The notes under the pieces are model-generated. The model had not been told where the DNA came from, searched no databases, and saw nothing but the letters and a program-made list of their open reading frames with translations. Below, piece after piece: positions 37,838 to 47,188 of a stretch of 64,000 bases of DNA. How positions within the stretch are numbered: the stretch's first letter is position 1; each line of letters opens with the position of its first letter. The stretch comes from Aquabacterium sp. A7-Y. GTDB lineage: Bacteria; Pseudomonadota; Gammaproteobacteria; Burkholderiales; Burkholderiaceae_C. The stretch lies in assembly GCF_026153205.1 (NCBI RefSeq), contig NZ_JAPFBW010000006.1, positions 62,001 through 126,000 on the forward strand, given 5' to 3'. The translations under genes and the position numbers were made by a program.

Positions 37838-38109
37838 CCGGGTGTGATGACGCACCCGGGCCGGACTCAGCACCGCCGGTCATGTGCACAGCGCCGTGCG
37901 CAGCCATGTGCCTCCATCGCCCCGCCCCAGGCGGGACCTGCTTCCTGGAGAGCATCATGCGCCGTTCCCCCACCCCGGGCTTCCTGCCCACCTGCGTTGG
38001 CTGCGTCGATCCGTCGACCGGCCTGCAGCCCTGTGCGCGCCAAGGCGCGCCCGTCCTCGGGCGTCGCTGAGCGTCCCGCCCCCCAGCCCCCACCGTCCGG
38101 AGTTGCCCC
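37838..38109 (+). promoter_or_regulatory. narK leader with two hexaloop hairpins (candidate ANTAR target)
   Basis: A leader of about 270 nt follows the sigma-54 start. Hairpin 1 (37838-37859) has an 8-bp stem CCGGGTGT/GCACCCGG with one U-G pair and loop GATGAC. Hairpin 2 (37883-37902) has a 7-bp stem TGTGCAC/GTGCGCA with loop AGCGCC. ANTAR proteins bind paired hairpins with six-base loops carrying A at 1 and G at 4. Loop 2 fits both positions, loop 1 only the G. A GC-rich hairpin (GCGCGC-CAAG-GCGCGC, about 38035-38050) lies further down, but without a T-run, so the termination step is unproven. Confidence 0.5.
37957..38070 (+). CDS. Possible 37-aa leader ORF upstream of narK
   Basis: A 37-codon frame (MRRSPTPGFLPTCVGCVD..., three Cys) with GGAG seven bases before its ATG lies entirely within the narK leader and ends 39 bp before narK. 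It might be a regulatory leader peptide or chance. No family was recognised. Confidence 0.3.
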   Translation: MRRSPTPGFLPTCVGCVDPSTGLQPCARQGAPVLGRR

Positions 38110-39402
38110 ATGGCAGGCTACAAAAGCTTCCTCAATGCTGGCCACTGGCCGACGCTGTTCGCCTCCTTCCTTTACTTCGACTTCTGCTTCGCCATCTGGG
38201 TACTCAACGGTGCGATGGGCCCCTTCATCGGCGAAAGCTTCAACCTCACCGCGGCACAGAAGGGTTTCATGGTCTCGGTGCCCATCCTGGCCGGTGCGCT
38301 GATGCGCTTTCCGCTGGGCGTGCTGGCGCAGTACATCGGCCGCAAGAACGCCGCGATGGTCGAGATGGGACTGATCGTCGCCGCGCTGTCCTTCGGCTAC
38401 CTCTTCGTCGACAGCTATGACGAAGTGCTCGCGATGGGCGTGTTGCTGGGCATCGCCGGCGCGAGCTTCGGCGTCGCGCTCTCGCTGGGCTCGGGCTGGT
38501 ACCCGCCGCGCTACAAGGGCCTGGCGATGGGCCTGGCCGGTGCCGGCAACTCGGGCACCGTGCTGGCCGTGCTGTTCGCGCCGCCGCTGGCCAGCAAGTT
38601 CGGCTGGCAGGCGGTCTACGGCATGGCGGCTTTCACGATGCTGCTGCCGATGGCGGTGATGTGGTTCGCCGCCAAGGAGCCGCCCGATCGCGAGCACCAG
38701 ACCTTCCGCGAACACATCTCCTGCCTGTTCGAGAAGGACGGCTGGGCCTTCAGCCTGATCTATGTCGTGACCTTCGGCGGTTTCATCGGCCTGGCCAGCT
38801 TCCTGCCCACCTACTTCTACGACCAGTTCAAGGTCACCAAGATCGAGGCCGGCCAGCTGACCATGCTCGCGACCTTGATGGGATCGGCCGTGCGCGTCGT
38901 GGGCGGCTACCTCTCCGACCGCATCGGCGGCGTCAACACGCTGACGGTGGTGCTGCTGGTGGTGGCCGCGAGCCTGGTGCTGTGCGGCCTGAGCGGCAGC
39001 TCGCTGGCCGGCACCACGCTGCTTTTCATGCTCTGCTTCGCTGCCCTGGGCGCGGGCAACGGCGCGCTGTTCCAGCTGGTGCCGCTGCGCTGGCCACTGA
39101 CCACCGCGGTCGCCGGCTCGATGATCGGCGAGGTCGGCGCGCTGGGCGGCGGCCTGATCCCCAATGCGATGGGACTGTCGCGCCAGCATGCCGGCACCTA
39201 CCTCTGGGGTTTCGTCGGCTTCGCGGTGCTGGCGCTGAGCATGCTGCTGATGCTGCGTGTGGTGCAGATCCGCTGGACCCGCACCTGGGCCGAAAAAGGC
39301 GGCCGGGCCCGCCCGGCGGTCCAGGCCGCGCATCCCGGGGACGCTGGCGCCGGGACGCCGGAGGACTTCGGCCGCGCCCGACTCACCCCCAGCGCCGAGT
39401 GA
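38110..39402 (+). CDS. narK: Nitrate/nitrite MFS transporter (NarK/NasA type)
   Basis: 430 aa with 12 transmembrane helices. The nitrate-porter signatures are present: AGAGNSGTVLAVLFAPPL in the first half and ALGAGNGALFQLVPLRWP in the second, each with the glycine-rich nitrate signature. Conserved substrate-binding arginines are likely those in helices 2 and 8 (MRFPLG and AVRVVGGYLSDR). It imports nitrate for assimilation. It is the first gene of the operon read from the sigma-54 promoter. The 45-residue C-terminal tail is Ala/Pro-rich and not part of the fold. Confidence 0.93.
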   Translation: MAGYKSFLNAGHWPTLFASFLYFDFCFAIWVLNGAMGPFIGESFNLTAAQKGFMVSVPILAGALMRFPLGVLAQYIGRKNAAMVEMGLIVAALSFGYLFVDSYDEVLAMGVLLGIAGASFGVALSLGSGWYPPRYKGLAMGLAGAGNSGTVLAVLFAPPLASKFGWQAVYGMAAFTMLLPMAVMWFAAKEPPDREHQTFREHISCLFEKDGWAFSLIYVVTFGGFIGLASFLPTYFYDQFKVTKIEAGQLTMLATLMGSAVRVVGGYLSDRIGGVNTLTVVLLVVAASLVLCGLSGSSLAGTTLLFMLCFAALGAGNGALFQLVPLRWPLTTAVAGSMIGEVGALGGGLIPNAMGLSRQHAGTYLWGFVGFAVLALSMLLMLRVVQIRWTRTWAEKGGRARPAVQAAHPGDAGAGTPEDFGRARLTPSAE

Positions 39403-39457
39403 GAGCGCCGTGGCCGGCCTGGACTTCCCGCTCCTGCTGCTGCCCCTGCCCCGCGCC

Positions 39458-41176
39458 TCAACGCGGCAGGAACAGCAGCCACACGACCAGCAGGACGTTG
39501 AAGAGCAGCGACAGGCCCAGCGCGATCTTCCACAAGGCAGCGGGGTCGCGTGCCATCAGCGGCGTGGCCCCGGGCGCCGGCAGCGGGCGCGAGGCGCCAC
39601 GCTCCAGCGCGAGGGCGAACTCCTCGGCGGTCTCGAAACGCTGCGACTTGTCGCGCGCCACCGCTTTCAGCACGATGTGGTCCAACCAGATCGGCACATC
39701 CGGGCGGATGCGCGAGGGGGCACGCGGGTCCTGGCGGAAACGCCCGATCTGGTAGGGCTCGATCTCGCCATAGGGCAGGCGGCCGGTGAGCCAGCGGTAG
39801 AGCGTGGCCCCCAGCGCGTAGAGGTCGCTCTGCGCGTCGGCCGGCTCGGCGTCGCTGCCGTCGGTACCATGGCCTGGCCACTGCTCGGGGTTCATGTAGC
39901 TCGGCGTGCCGGCGTGCAGCAGGCGCTGCGCGCGCGGCTCGCGCCCCGAGACCGCGACACCCAGGTCCAGCACACGCCACTCGCCGTCCTCGCCGAGGTG
40001 CAGGTTGGAGGGCTTGATGTCGCGGTGGATCACGCCCAGGCGGTGCAGACGTCCGAGCGCCCGTACGATGCTCAAGGCGCCGGCCAGCACCTCGCCCACG
40101 TCGAAGCGGCGACCCGCCGCGAGCAGTTGCTCCAGGGTCTGGCCGGCATGCCAGTCGAACAGGATGTAGAAGGCGCTCGGCTCGGGCTGCTCGCGCACGC
40201 GCACCAGGCCGCGCGCATCGCGGCCGGCGACGCGGCTGCCCAGCCAGGCCTCGTGCGCCAGCATCTCGCGCTCCTCGGCGTCGCCGGCGCGCGACTCGTG
40301 CAGGGTCTTGAGCGCGACCAGCTCGCCCTCGGCGTTGCGCGCCTGGTAGAGCCGGTGCACGCCGTCGTCGCCGACCAGCGCGGTGATGACGTGACCGTCG
40401 AGCCGGTCGCCCACCTTCAGCCTGGGCGGCACGCGCAGCTGGCGTCCTCGGAGCAGCTGGTCCTCCAGGCGGGTCTCGCCCAGGCCGGTCACGCGCATCA
40501 CCAGCGCGGTGGCGTTGTCCTCCGCACCCGCGGCGAGCGCCGCCTGCACCAGCGCCTGCGCGGCCTCGCGCGCGTCGCCCTGGCGTGCCAGTTCACGCAG
40601 CCGGCGGCGCGGCAGCGTCCGGTGCACGCCGTCGGTGCTCAGCACGAAAACGTCGCCGGGCTGCAACTCGCCCTGCAGGTAGTCGACCCGCACCGCATCG
40701 TCGAGTCCCAGCGCCCGCGTCAGACGGTGGCGCTGGTCGGGATGGTCGAAGCCGTGGTCCTGGGTCAGCTGCACGCAGTCGCCGCCGCGCAGCAGCCAGG
40801 CGCGCGTGTCACCCACATGCGCCACCGTGTAGCCGTGGCCGCGCAGCACCAGCGCGGTCAGCGTGCACATCGCCACGGCGCTGCCGCGACGCCGGTTGTG
40901 GTCGGCCAGCCAGGCGTTGTGTGCGCCGATCAGGCGGTCCAGCGCGACGCTGGTGTCCCAGGTGTCGGGCGTCGCGTGGTAGTCGCGCACCACGCACAGC
41001 ACCGCGGTCTGGGCCGCTTCGGCGCCCTCCCCGCCGGCGGAGACACCGTCGGCCACGGCAGCGATCCAGCCGTGCGCCTCCTCGTGGCGCGCGGGCTGCA
41101 CCACCGCGGCGTAATCCTCGTTGCGCGGCCGCGGACCCCGCGCGCTGCAATGCCCGACCTCGACCTCGAGACCCAT
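39458..41176 (-). CDS. PP2C phosphatase - Ser/Thr kinase fusion in the nitrate cluster
   Basis: 572-aa membrane-anchored protein. Residues about 1-235 form a PP2C phosphatase with metal-binding Asp/Gly motifs RNEDY, VADGVSAGGEG, VGDTRAW, LSTDG and AEDNATALV. Residues about 265-525 form an eukaryotic-type kinase with VALK (Lys), HRDIKPSN (catalytic loop), VLDLG in place of DFG, and an activation segment GTPSYMNPEQ. A single helix (LGLSLLFNVLLVVWLLFL) anchors the C-terminus. The start at 41176 has AGGAAC upstream. It lies on the opposite strand between narK and nirB. Such fusions are found with nitrate genes in related bacteria, but targets are unknown. Confidence 0.9.
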   Translation of the reverse strand: MGLEVEVGHCSARGPRPRNEDYAAVVQPARHEEAHGWIAAVADGVSAGGEGAEAAQTAVLCVVRDYHATPDTWDTSVALDRLIGAHNAWLADHNRRRGSAVAMCTLTALVLRGHGYTVAHVGDTRAWLLRGGDCVQLTQDHGFDHPDQRHRLTRALGLDDAVRVDYLQGELQPGDVFVLSTDGVHRTLPRRRLRELARQGDAREAAQALVQAALAAGAEDNATALVMRVTGLGETRLEDQLLRGRQLRVPPRLKVGDRLDGHVITALVGDDGVHRLYQARNAEGELVALKTLHESRAGDAEEREMLAHEAWLGSRVAGRDARGLVRVREQPEPSAFYILFDWHAGQTLEQLLAAGRRFDVGEVLAGALSIVRALGRLHRLGVIHRDIKPSNLHLGEDGEWRVLDLGVAVSGREPRAQRLLHAGTPSYMNPEQWPGHGTDGSDAEPADAQSDLYALGATLYRWLTGRLPYGEIEPYQIGRFRQDPRAPSRIRPDVPIWLDHIVLKAVARDKSQRFETAEEFALALERGASRPLPAPGATPLMARDPAALWKIALGLSLLFNVLLVVWLLFLPR

Positions 41177-41349
41177 GTGGTTCCTGACTTCGATGGCGCC
41201 ACCTCGGCACCGGCCGGCATTGTCGGCCCTCGGCCGCGGCGCGCCAACATCCGGCGCCTCAGCGCCCCGCACGCCCCCCCGGCCCGCCCCGACGCGGGCC
41301 TTGGCACCCTTTTCGCTTGAAACGTCGACGCAAGCCTTGGAGTGAGACC

Positions 41350-43794
41350 ATGAGGAAGATGAAACTGGTGATGGTAGGCAACGGCATGGCCGGCGTGCGC
41401 ACCCTCGAAGAACTGCTGAAGATCGCTCCCGACCTCTACGAGATCACCGTCTTCGGCGCCGAGCCCCATCCCAACTACAACCGCATCCTGCTGTCACCGG
41501 TGCTGGCCGGCGAACAGACCCTGGACGAGATCGTGCTCAACCCGCTGGCGTGGTATGCCGAGCACGGCATCAAGCTGCATCTGGGCAAGAAGGTGGTCGA
41601 CATCGACCGGCGCCGGCGTATCGTCACCGCCGAGGACGGCACCACCGCAGAATACGACCGCCTGCTGCTGGCCACCGGCTCCAACCCCTTCATCCTGCCG
41701 GTGCCCGGCAAGGACCTGGACGGCGTGATCGCCTACCGCGACATCCAGGACACCAACACGATGATCGAGGCCGCGCAGCGCTACAAGCACGCGGTGGTGA
41801 TCGGCGGCGGCCTGCTGGGCCTGGAAGCGGCCAACGGGCTGATGCTGCGCGGCATGCAGGTCAGCGTGGTGCACATCATGCCGTGGCTGATGGAGCGCCA
41901 GCTCGACGACGTCGCGGGCAAGCTGCTGCAGAAGTCGCTCGAAGAGCGCGGCCTGAAGTTCATGATCGGCGCCCAGACGGCGGCCTTGATCGGCGACCAG
42001 GACGGCGGCAAGGCCGGCCGCGTGATGGCGGTGCAGTTCAAGGACGGCCAGGAAGTGCCGGCCGACCTGGTGGTCATGGCCGCCGGCATCCGGCCCAACA
42101 CGACGCTGGCGGAGAAGATCGGCCTGCACTGCAACCGCGGCATCGTCGTCACCGACACCCTGCAGACCATCACCGACGCCCGTATCTACGCGGTCGGCGA
42201 GTGCGCCGCGCACCGCGGCATCGCCTATGGCCTGGTGGCTCCGCTGTTCGAGCAGGGCCGGGTCTGCGCGACCCACCTGGCCGAGTTCGGCATCGGCCGC
42301 TATACCGGCTCGCAGGTCTCGACCAAGCTGAAGGTCACCGGCATCGATCTGTTCTCGGCCGGCGACTTCATGGGTGGCGAAGGCACCGAGGAGATCGTGA
42401 TGAGCGATCCCTACGGCGGCGTCTACAAGAAGCTGGTGCTCAAGGACGACCAGCTGATCGGCGCCTGCCTGTACGGCGACACCGTGGACGGCAGCTGGTA
42501 CTTCCAGCTGCTGCGCGAAGGCCGCAAGATCGGCGACCTCCGCGACAAGCTGATGTTCGGCGAATCCAACCTGGGGGTGGCCGGCCACGAGGGCCAGAAC
42601 AAGGCCGCCAGCATGGCCGACGACGCCGAGGTGTGCGGCTGCAACGGCATCACCAAGGGCACCATCTGCAAGGCCATCAAGGAGAAGGGCCTGTTCACGC
42701 TCGACGAGGTGCGCAAGCACACCAAGGCAAGCGCCTCCTGCGGTTCCTGCACCGGCCTGGTCGAGCAGATCCTGATGTTCACCGCGGGCGGGGACTACTC
42801 CTCCACGCCGAAAAAGAAGGCCGTGTGCGGCTGCACCGACCACAGCCATGCCGAGGTGCGCCAGGCGATCCGCGAGCACAAGCTGGTCAGCATCGCGAGC
42901 GTCTTCAACTTCCTCGAGTGGCGCACCCCCAACGGCTGCTCGACCTGCCGGCCGGCCGTCAACTACTACCTGATCTCGACCTGGCCGAAGGAGGCCAAGG
43001 ACGACCCGCAATCGCGTTTCATCAACGAACGCTCGCACGCCAACATCCAGAAGGACGGCACCTACTCGGTGATCCCGCGCATGTGGGGCGGCGAAACCAC
43101 CGCGGCCGAGCTGCGCCGCATCGCCGACGTGGTGGACAAGTACAAGATCCCCACCGTCAAGGTCACCGGCGGCCAGCGCATCGACCTGCTGGGCGTGAAG
43201 AAGGAAGACCTGGTCAACGTGTGGAAGGACATCGGCATGCCCTCGGGCCATGCCTATGCCAAGGCGCTGCGCACCGTGAAGACCTGCGTCGGCAGCGAAT
43301 GGTGCCGCTTCGGCACCCAGGACAGCACCCAGATGGGCAAGGACCTGGAGCGCGCGCTGTGGCGCATGTATGCACCGCACAAGGTCAAGCTGGCGGTCAG
43401 CGGCTGCCCGCGCAACTGCGCCGAGTCGGGCATCAAGGACGTCGGGGTGATCGGCGTCGACTCCGGCTGGGAGCTCTACATCGGCGGCAACGGCGGCATC
43501 AAGACCGAGGCCGGCGAGTTTTTCGTCAAGGTCAAGACGGCCGAGGAGGTGCTGGAGTACAGCGGCGCCTTCCTGCAGCTCTACCGCGAGGAAGGCTGGT
43601 ACCTGGAGCGCACCGTGCACTACCTGCACCGCGTCGGCATGGAGCACATCAAGAAGGCGGTGCTGGAAGACGCCGCCAACCGCAAGGCGCTCTGGGAGCG
43701 GCTGCAGTTCGCCCTCGACGGTGAGCCCGATCCCTGGTTCGAGTTCGACGAGGCCGGGGTGGACACCCGCCAGTTCGAGCCGCTGACGGTCTGA
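41350..43794 (+). CDS. nirB: Assimilatory nitrite reductase [NAD(P)H], large subunit
   Basis: 814 aa. It has an N-terminal FAD/NAD(P)H disulfide-reductase-like module (VMVGNGMAGVRTLEEL, VVIGGGLLGLEAANGL). One or two BFD-type [2Fe-2S] regions follow (VCGCNGITKGTIC with CGSC, then VCGCTDHSHAEV with STCRP). The C-terminal part is the sirohaem-[4Fe-4S] domain with ligands in TCVGSEWCRFGTQDS and SGCPRNCAESG (C-x5-C and C-x3-C). It reduces nitrite to ammonium with six electrons. GGAG precedes the ATG at 41350. nirD follows after 77 bp. Confidence 0.96.
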   Translation: MRKMKLVMVGNGMAGVRTLEELLKIAPDLYEITVFGAEPHPNYNRILLSPVLAGEQTLDEIVLNPLAWYAEHGIKLHLGKKVVDIDRRRRIVTAEDGTTAEYDRLLLATGSNPFILPVPGKDLDGVIAYRDIQDTNTMIEAAQRYKHAVVIGGGLLGLEAANGLMLRGMQVSVVHIMPWLMERQLDDVAGKLLQKSLEERGLKFMIGAQTAALIGDQDGGKAGRVMAVQFKDGQEVPADLVVMAAGIRPNTTLAEKIGLHCNRGIVVTDTLQTITDARIYAVGECAAHRGIAYGLVAPLFEQGRVCATHLAEFGIGRYTGSQVSTKLKVTGIDLFSAGDFMGGEGTEEIVMSDPYGGVYKKLVLKDDQLIGACLYGDTVDGSWYFQLLREGRKIGDLRDKLMFGESNLGVAGHEGQNKAASMADDAEVCGCNGITKGTICKAIKEKGLFTLDEVRKHTKASASCGSCTGLVEQILMFTAGGDYSSTPKKKAVCGCTDHSHAEVRQAIREHKLVSIASVFNFLEWRTPNGCSTCRPAVNYYLISTWPKEAKDDPQSRFINERSHANIQKDGTYSVIPRMWGGETTAAELRRIADVVDKYKIPTVKVTGGQRIDLLGVKKEDLVNVWKDIGMPSGHAYAKALRTVKTCVGSEWCRFGTQDSTQMGKDLERALWRMYAPHKVKLAVSGCPRNCAESGIKDVGVIGVDSGWELYIGGNGGIKTEAGEFFVKVKTAEEVLEYSGAFLQLYREEGWYLERTVHYLHRVGMEHIKKAVLEDAANRKALWERLQFALDGEPDPWFEFDEAGVDTRQFEPLTV

Positions 43795-43871
43795 AGCCGT
43801 TCCACCCGGCCCGTCGACGATCACCACAACGGCAGGCGCCCCGCGGACGCCTGCCCCCCACGGAGTTCCCC

Positions 43872-44255
43872 ATGAGCCAATGGAAAGCCATCTGCCGCGT
43901 CGAAGACATCCCCGTGCTGGGCGCGCGCCGCGTCGCCCGCCCCGGCGGGTGCGACGTCGCCGTCTTCCGCAGCCAGTCCGACAAGATCTTCGCGCTGCTC
44001 GACCGCTGCCCCCACAAGGGCGGCCCGTTGTCGCAGGGCATCGTGTTCGGCGAGAGCGTCGCCTGCCCGCTGCACAACTGGACCATCAAGCTCGACGACG
44101 GCTGCGCCCAGGCACCGGACGAAGGCTGCACGCAGAAGTTCAGCGTGCGGGTCGAGAGCGGCCAGGTCTTTCTCGACCTCGACGAGCTGAACACGCTGGC
44201 GCTCGACGACGCCCAGGCGCAAGCGGCCGCCCTCATCCGCCGCGTTGCCGCCTGA
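43872..44255 (+). CDS. nirD: Nitrite reductase small subunit (Rieske-type)
   Basis: 127 aa. It is a Rieske fold with cluster ligands CPH and CPLH in DRCPHKGGPLSQG and VACPLHNWTIKL. NirD partners NirB in NAD(P)H-dependent nitrite reduction. The C-terminal 20 residues are Ala-rich. Located between nirB and the nitrate reductase gene, which begins 28 bp later. Confidence 0.95.
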   Translation: MSQWKAICRVEDIPVLGARRVARPGGCDVAVFRSQSDKIFALLDRCPHKGGPLSQGIVFGESVACPLHNWTIKLDDGCAQAPDEGCTQKFSVRVESGQVFLDLDELNTLALDDAQAQAAALIRRVAA

Positions 44256-44283
44256 GGCGGTGTCCCCCAACGGAAGGTTCCCC

Positions 44284-47076
44284 ATGAAGGAAACGCGCTC
44301 CACTTGCCCGTATTGCGGCGTGGGCTGCGGCGTCATCATCGAGTCGCAAGGCCCGCAGATCACCGGGGTGCGCGGCGACCCCGCGCACCCGGCCAACTTC
44401 GGCCGGCTCTGCACCAAGGGCAGCACGCTGCACCTCAGCGCCGCCAGGCCGGTCGCCCTGCAAACCCGGCTGCTGCAGCCCCTGCGGCGCGAGCAGCGCG
44501 GCCAGGCGCCGCGCCCGCTGTCCTGGGACGCCGCGCTCGATGAGGCGGCCGACCGTTTCGCCGGCATCATCGAGCGGCACGGCCGCGATGCGGTGGGCTT
44601 CTACATCTCCGGCCAGCTGCTGACCGAGGACTACTATGTCTTCAACAAGCTGGCCAAGGGCCTGATCGGCACCAACAACGTCGACACCAACTCGCGCCTG
44701 TGCATGAGCAGCGCGGTGGCCGGCTACAAGCAGACCCTGGGCGCCGACGCGCCGCCCTGCAGCTATGAAGACGTCGACCATGCCGAGTTGATCTTCATCA
44801 CCGGCGCCAACACCGCCTGGGCCCACCCCATCCTGTTCCGGCGCATCGAGGATGCGCGGCGCGCCCATCCCAAGCTGCGGCTCATCGTCGCCGACCCGCG
44901 CCGCACCGAGACCGCCGATGTCGCCGACCTGCACCTGCCGCTGCTGCCGGGCACCGACGTGGCGCTGTTCAACGGCCTGCTGCACCTGCTGCTGTGGGAC
45001 GGCAGGATCGACCAGCGCTACATCGAGGCCCACACGAGCGGCTTCGAGGCGCTCAAGGCCACCGTGCGCGACTACACACCGAAGGAAGTGGCGCGCATCT
45101 GCGGCATCGAGGAGTCGGCGCTGCTGCAGGCGGCGCAGTGGTTCGGCGAATCGGCCGCGACGCTCTCGCTGTACTGTCAGGGCCTGAACCAGAGCAGCAG
45201 CGGCACCGCGAAAAATGCCGCCCTGGTCAACCTGCACCTCGCCACCGGCCAGATCGGCCGCCCTGGCGCCGGGCCTTTTTCGCTGACCGGTCAGCCCAAC
45301 GCAATGGGCGGCCGCGAGGTCGGCGGCCTGGCCAACCTGCTGAGCGCGCACCGCGACCTCGCCAACCCGGCGCACCGCGCCGAGGTCGCGGCCCTGTGGG
45401 GCGTGACCGACGTGCCGGCAACGCCCGGCAAGACCGCGGTCGAGATGTTCGAGGCCGCCGCGGAGGGCGAGATCAAGGCCTTGTGGATCTCCTGCACCAA
45501 CCCGGCGCAGTCGATGCCCGACCAGGCCACCGTGCGCCGCGCGCTGGAGCGTTGTGAATTTGTGGTGGTGCAGGAGGCCTTCGCCACCACCACCACCTGC
45601 GCTTATGCCGACCTGCTGCTGCCCGCCAGCAGCTGGGGCGAGAAGGACGGCACCGTCACCAACAGCGAACGCCGCATCAGCCGCGTCCGCCCTGCCGTGC
45701 CCCCGCCCGGCGAGGCCCGCCACGACTGGCAGGCGGTGGTCGATTTCGCGCGCCGCCTGGAGCGCCGCCTGCCGCAGCGCCTGAACGGCCGGGCCACGCT
45801 GTTCCCCTACGAGACCCCGGAGCAGGTGTGGCGCGAGCACCGGGAGAGCACCCGCGGCCGCGACCTCGACATCACCGGCCTGAGCTACACCCTGCTGGAC
45901 CAGCAGGGGCCGCAGCAATGGCCGCTGCCGGAAGGCCAGTCGCGCGGCGCTGTGCGGCTCTACAGCGACGGCCGCTTCCCGACCGCCGACGGCCGCGCCC
46001 GCTTCGTCAACGTGAGCTACACCCCACCGGCCGAGCCGCGCGACGCGCGCTACCCCTTCAGCCTGACCACCGGGCGGCTGCGCGACCAGTGGCACGGCAT
46101 GAGCCGCACCGGCAACCTGGGCCGCTTGTTCGGGCACGTGCCCGAGCCCGCGGTGCAACTGCACCCGCAGGACCTGTTGCGTCGCGGGCTGAAGGACGGC
46201 GACCTGGTCTACGTCACCTCACGGCGCGGCTCCATCGTGCTGCCGGTTCAAGGCAGCGAGCAGGTGGCGCCGGCCCAGGCCTTCATCGCGATGCACTGGG
46301 GCGAGGAGTTTCTCTCCGGCAGCACCAGCACCGGCGAACGGGCCCGCGGCATCAATGCCCTGACGACGCCGGCCTTCTGCCCGACCTCCAAGCAGCCCGA
46401 GCTCAAGCACACCGCGGTCAAGGTCCTGAAGGCCGAGCTGCCCTGGGCGCTGCTGGCGGCCGGCTGGCTGCCGCAGGAGCAGGCGCTGCGTGCCCGTGAG
46501 GAGCTGCGCGCGATGATGCGGCAGTTCCCCTTCGCCAGCTGCGTGCCCTTCGGCCGGGAGGACGGTGAGCAGGACCGCACCGGCCTGCTGTTCCGCGCGG
46601 CCGGCCACGAGGCACCGCCGAGCGAGGTGCTGAGCCGCATCGAGGGACTGCTCGGCCTGAGCGGCGCCGAGGTGCTGCGCTACAACGATGCGCGGCGCGG
46701 TCAACGGCGCGCAATGCGGCTGCTGCCCCACGGTGCCAAGGAGTCCCGCTTGCACGCCTTCGTGCTGGCCGGCGACATCAGCGCCGAGGCCTGGATCCGC
46801 ACCCTGCTGCAGGACGAGCTGCCGGCGCAGGCCTATGGCCGGCTGCTGCTGGTACCGGGCGCCAAGGCGCCGGTGGCGGTGCAGGCGCGCGGGCGCCAGG
46901 TGTGCACCTGCTTCAACGTCTCGGAGGCTCAGATCGAATCGACGCTGGCGGGCTGCGAGGGCAACGCCGACGGCCGGCTGGCGCAGCTGCAGCAGCAGCT
47001 CAAGTGCGGCACCAACTGCGGCTCCTGCGTGCCCGAGTTGAAACGCCTGGTGCGCATGCAGCTCAGCGCCGCCTGA
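44284..47076 (+). CDS. nasA: Assimilatory nitrate reductase, catalytic subunit
   Basis: 930-aa molybdenum bis-MGD enzyme, start MKETRSTCPYCG. The N-terminal [4Fe-4S] ligands are C-x2-C-x3-C (CPYCGVGC) with a fourth in GRLCTKGS. The Mo-binding region contains NTNSRLCMSSAVAGYK with a likely Cys ligand. The molydopterin-dinucleotide-binding domain spans about 600-715 (PFSLTTGRLRDQWHGMSRTGN). A C-terminal BFD-like [2Fe-2S] domain has VCTCFNVSEAQI and CGTNCGSCVPEL. It reduces nitrate to nitrite in the cytoplasm. The fused BFD domain is usual for NasA of this type. Confidence 0.95.
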   Translation: MKETRSTCPYCGVGCGVIIESQGPQITGVRGDPAHPANFGRLCTKGSTLHLSAARPVALQTRLLQPLRREQRGQAPRPLSWDAALDEAADRFAGIIERHGRDAVGFYISGQLLTEDYYVFNKLAKGLIGTNNVDTNSRLCMSSAVAGYKQTLGADAPPCSYEDVDHAELIFITGANTAWAHPILFRRIEDARRAHPKLRLIVADPRRTETADVADLHLPLLPGTDVALFNGLLHLLLWDGRIDQRYIEAHTSGFEALKATVRDYTPKEVARICGIEESALLQAAQWFGESAATLSLYCQGLNQSSSGTAKNAALVNLHLATGQIGRPGAGPFSLTGQPNAMGGREVGGLANLLSAHRDLANPAHRAEVAALWGVTDVPATPGKTAVEMFEAAAEGEIKALWISCTNPAQSMPDQATVRRALERCEFVVVQEAFATTTTCAYADLLLPASSWGEKDGTVTNSERRISRVRPAVPPPGEARHDWQAVVDFARRLERRLPQRLNGRATLFPYETPEQVWREHRESTRGRDLDITGLSYTLLDQQGPQQWPLPEGQSRGAVRLYSDGRFPTADGRARFVNVSYTPPAEPRDARYPFSLTTGRLRDQWHGMSRTGNLGRLFGHVPEPAVQLHPQDLLRRGLKDGDLVYVTSRRGSIVLPVQGSEQVAPAQAFIAMHWGEEFLSGSTSTGERARGINALTTPAFCPTSKQPELKHTAVKVLKAELPWALLAAGWLPQEQALRAREELRAMMRQFPFASCVPFGREDGEQDRTGLLFRAAGHEAPPSEVLSRIEGLLGLSGAEVLRYNDARRGQRRAMRLLPHGAKESRLHAFVLAGDISAEAWIRTLLQDELPAQAYGRLLLVPGAKAPVAVQARGRQVCTCFNVSEAQIESTLAGCEGNADGRLAQLQQQLKCGTNCGSCVPELKRLVRMQLSAA

Positions 47077-47188
47077 GTGCCGCGCAGGATGCCCTGCCCT
47101 GGGTGCGGGCGTCCCACTGGCCCGAGAATTGCGGAAACGACACCCGGGCCCGCCGCAGCGGCGGTGCACGCCACCCCTGAGGAGACCC

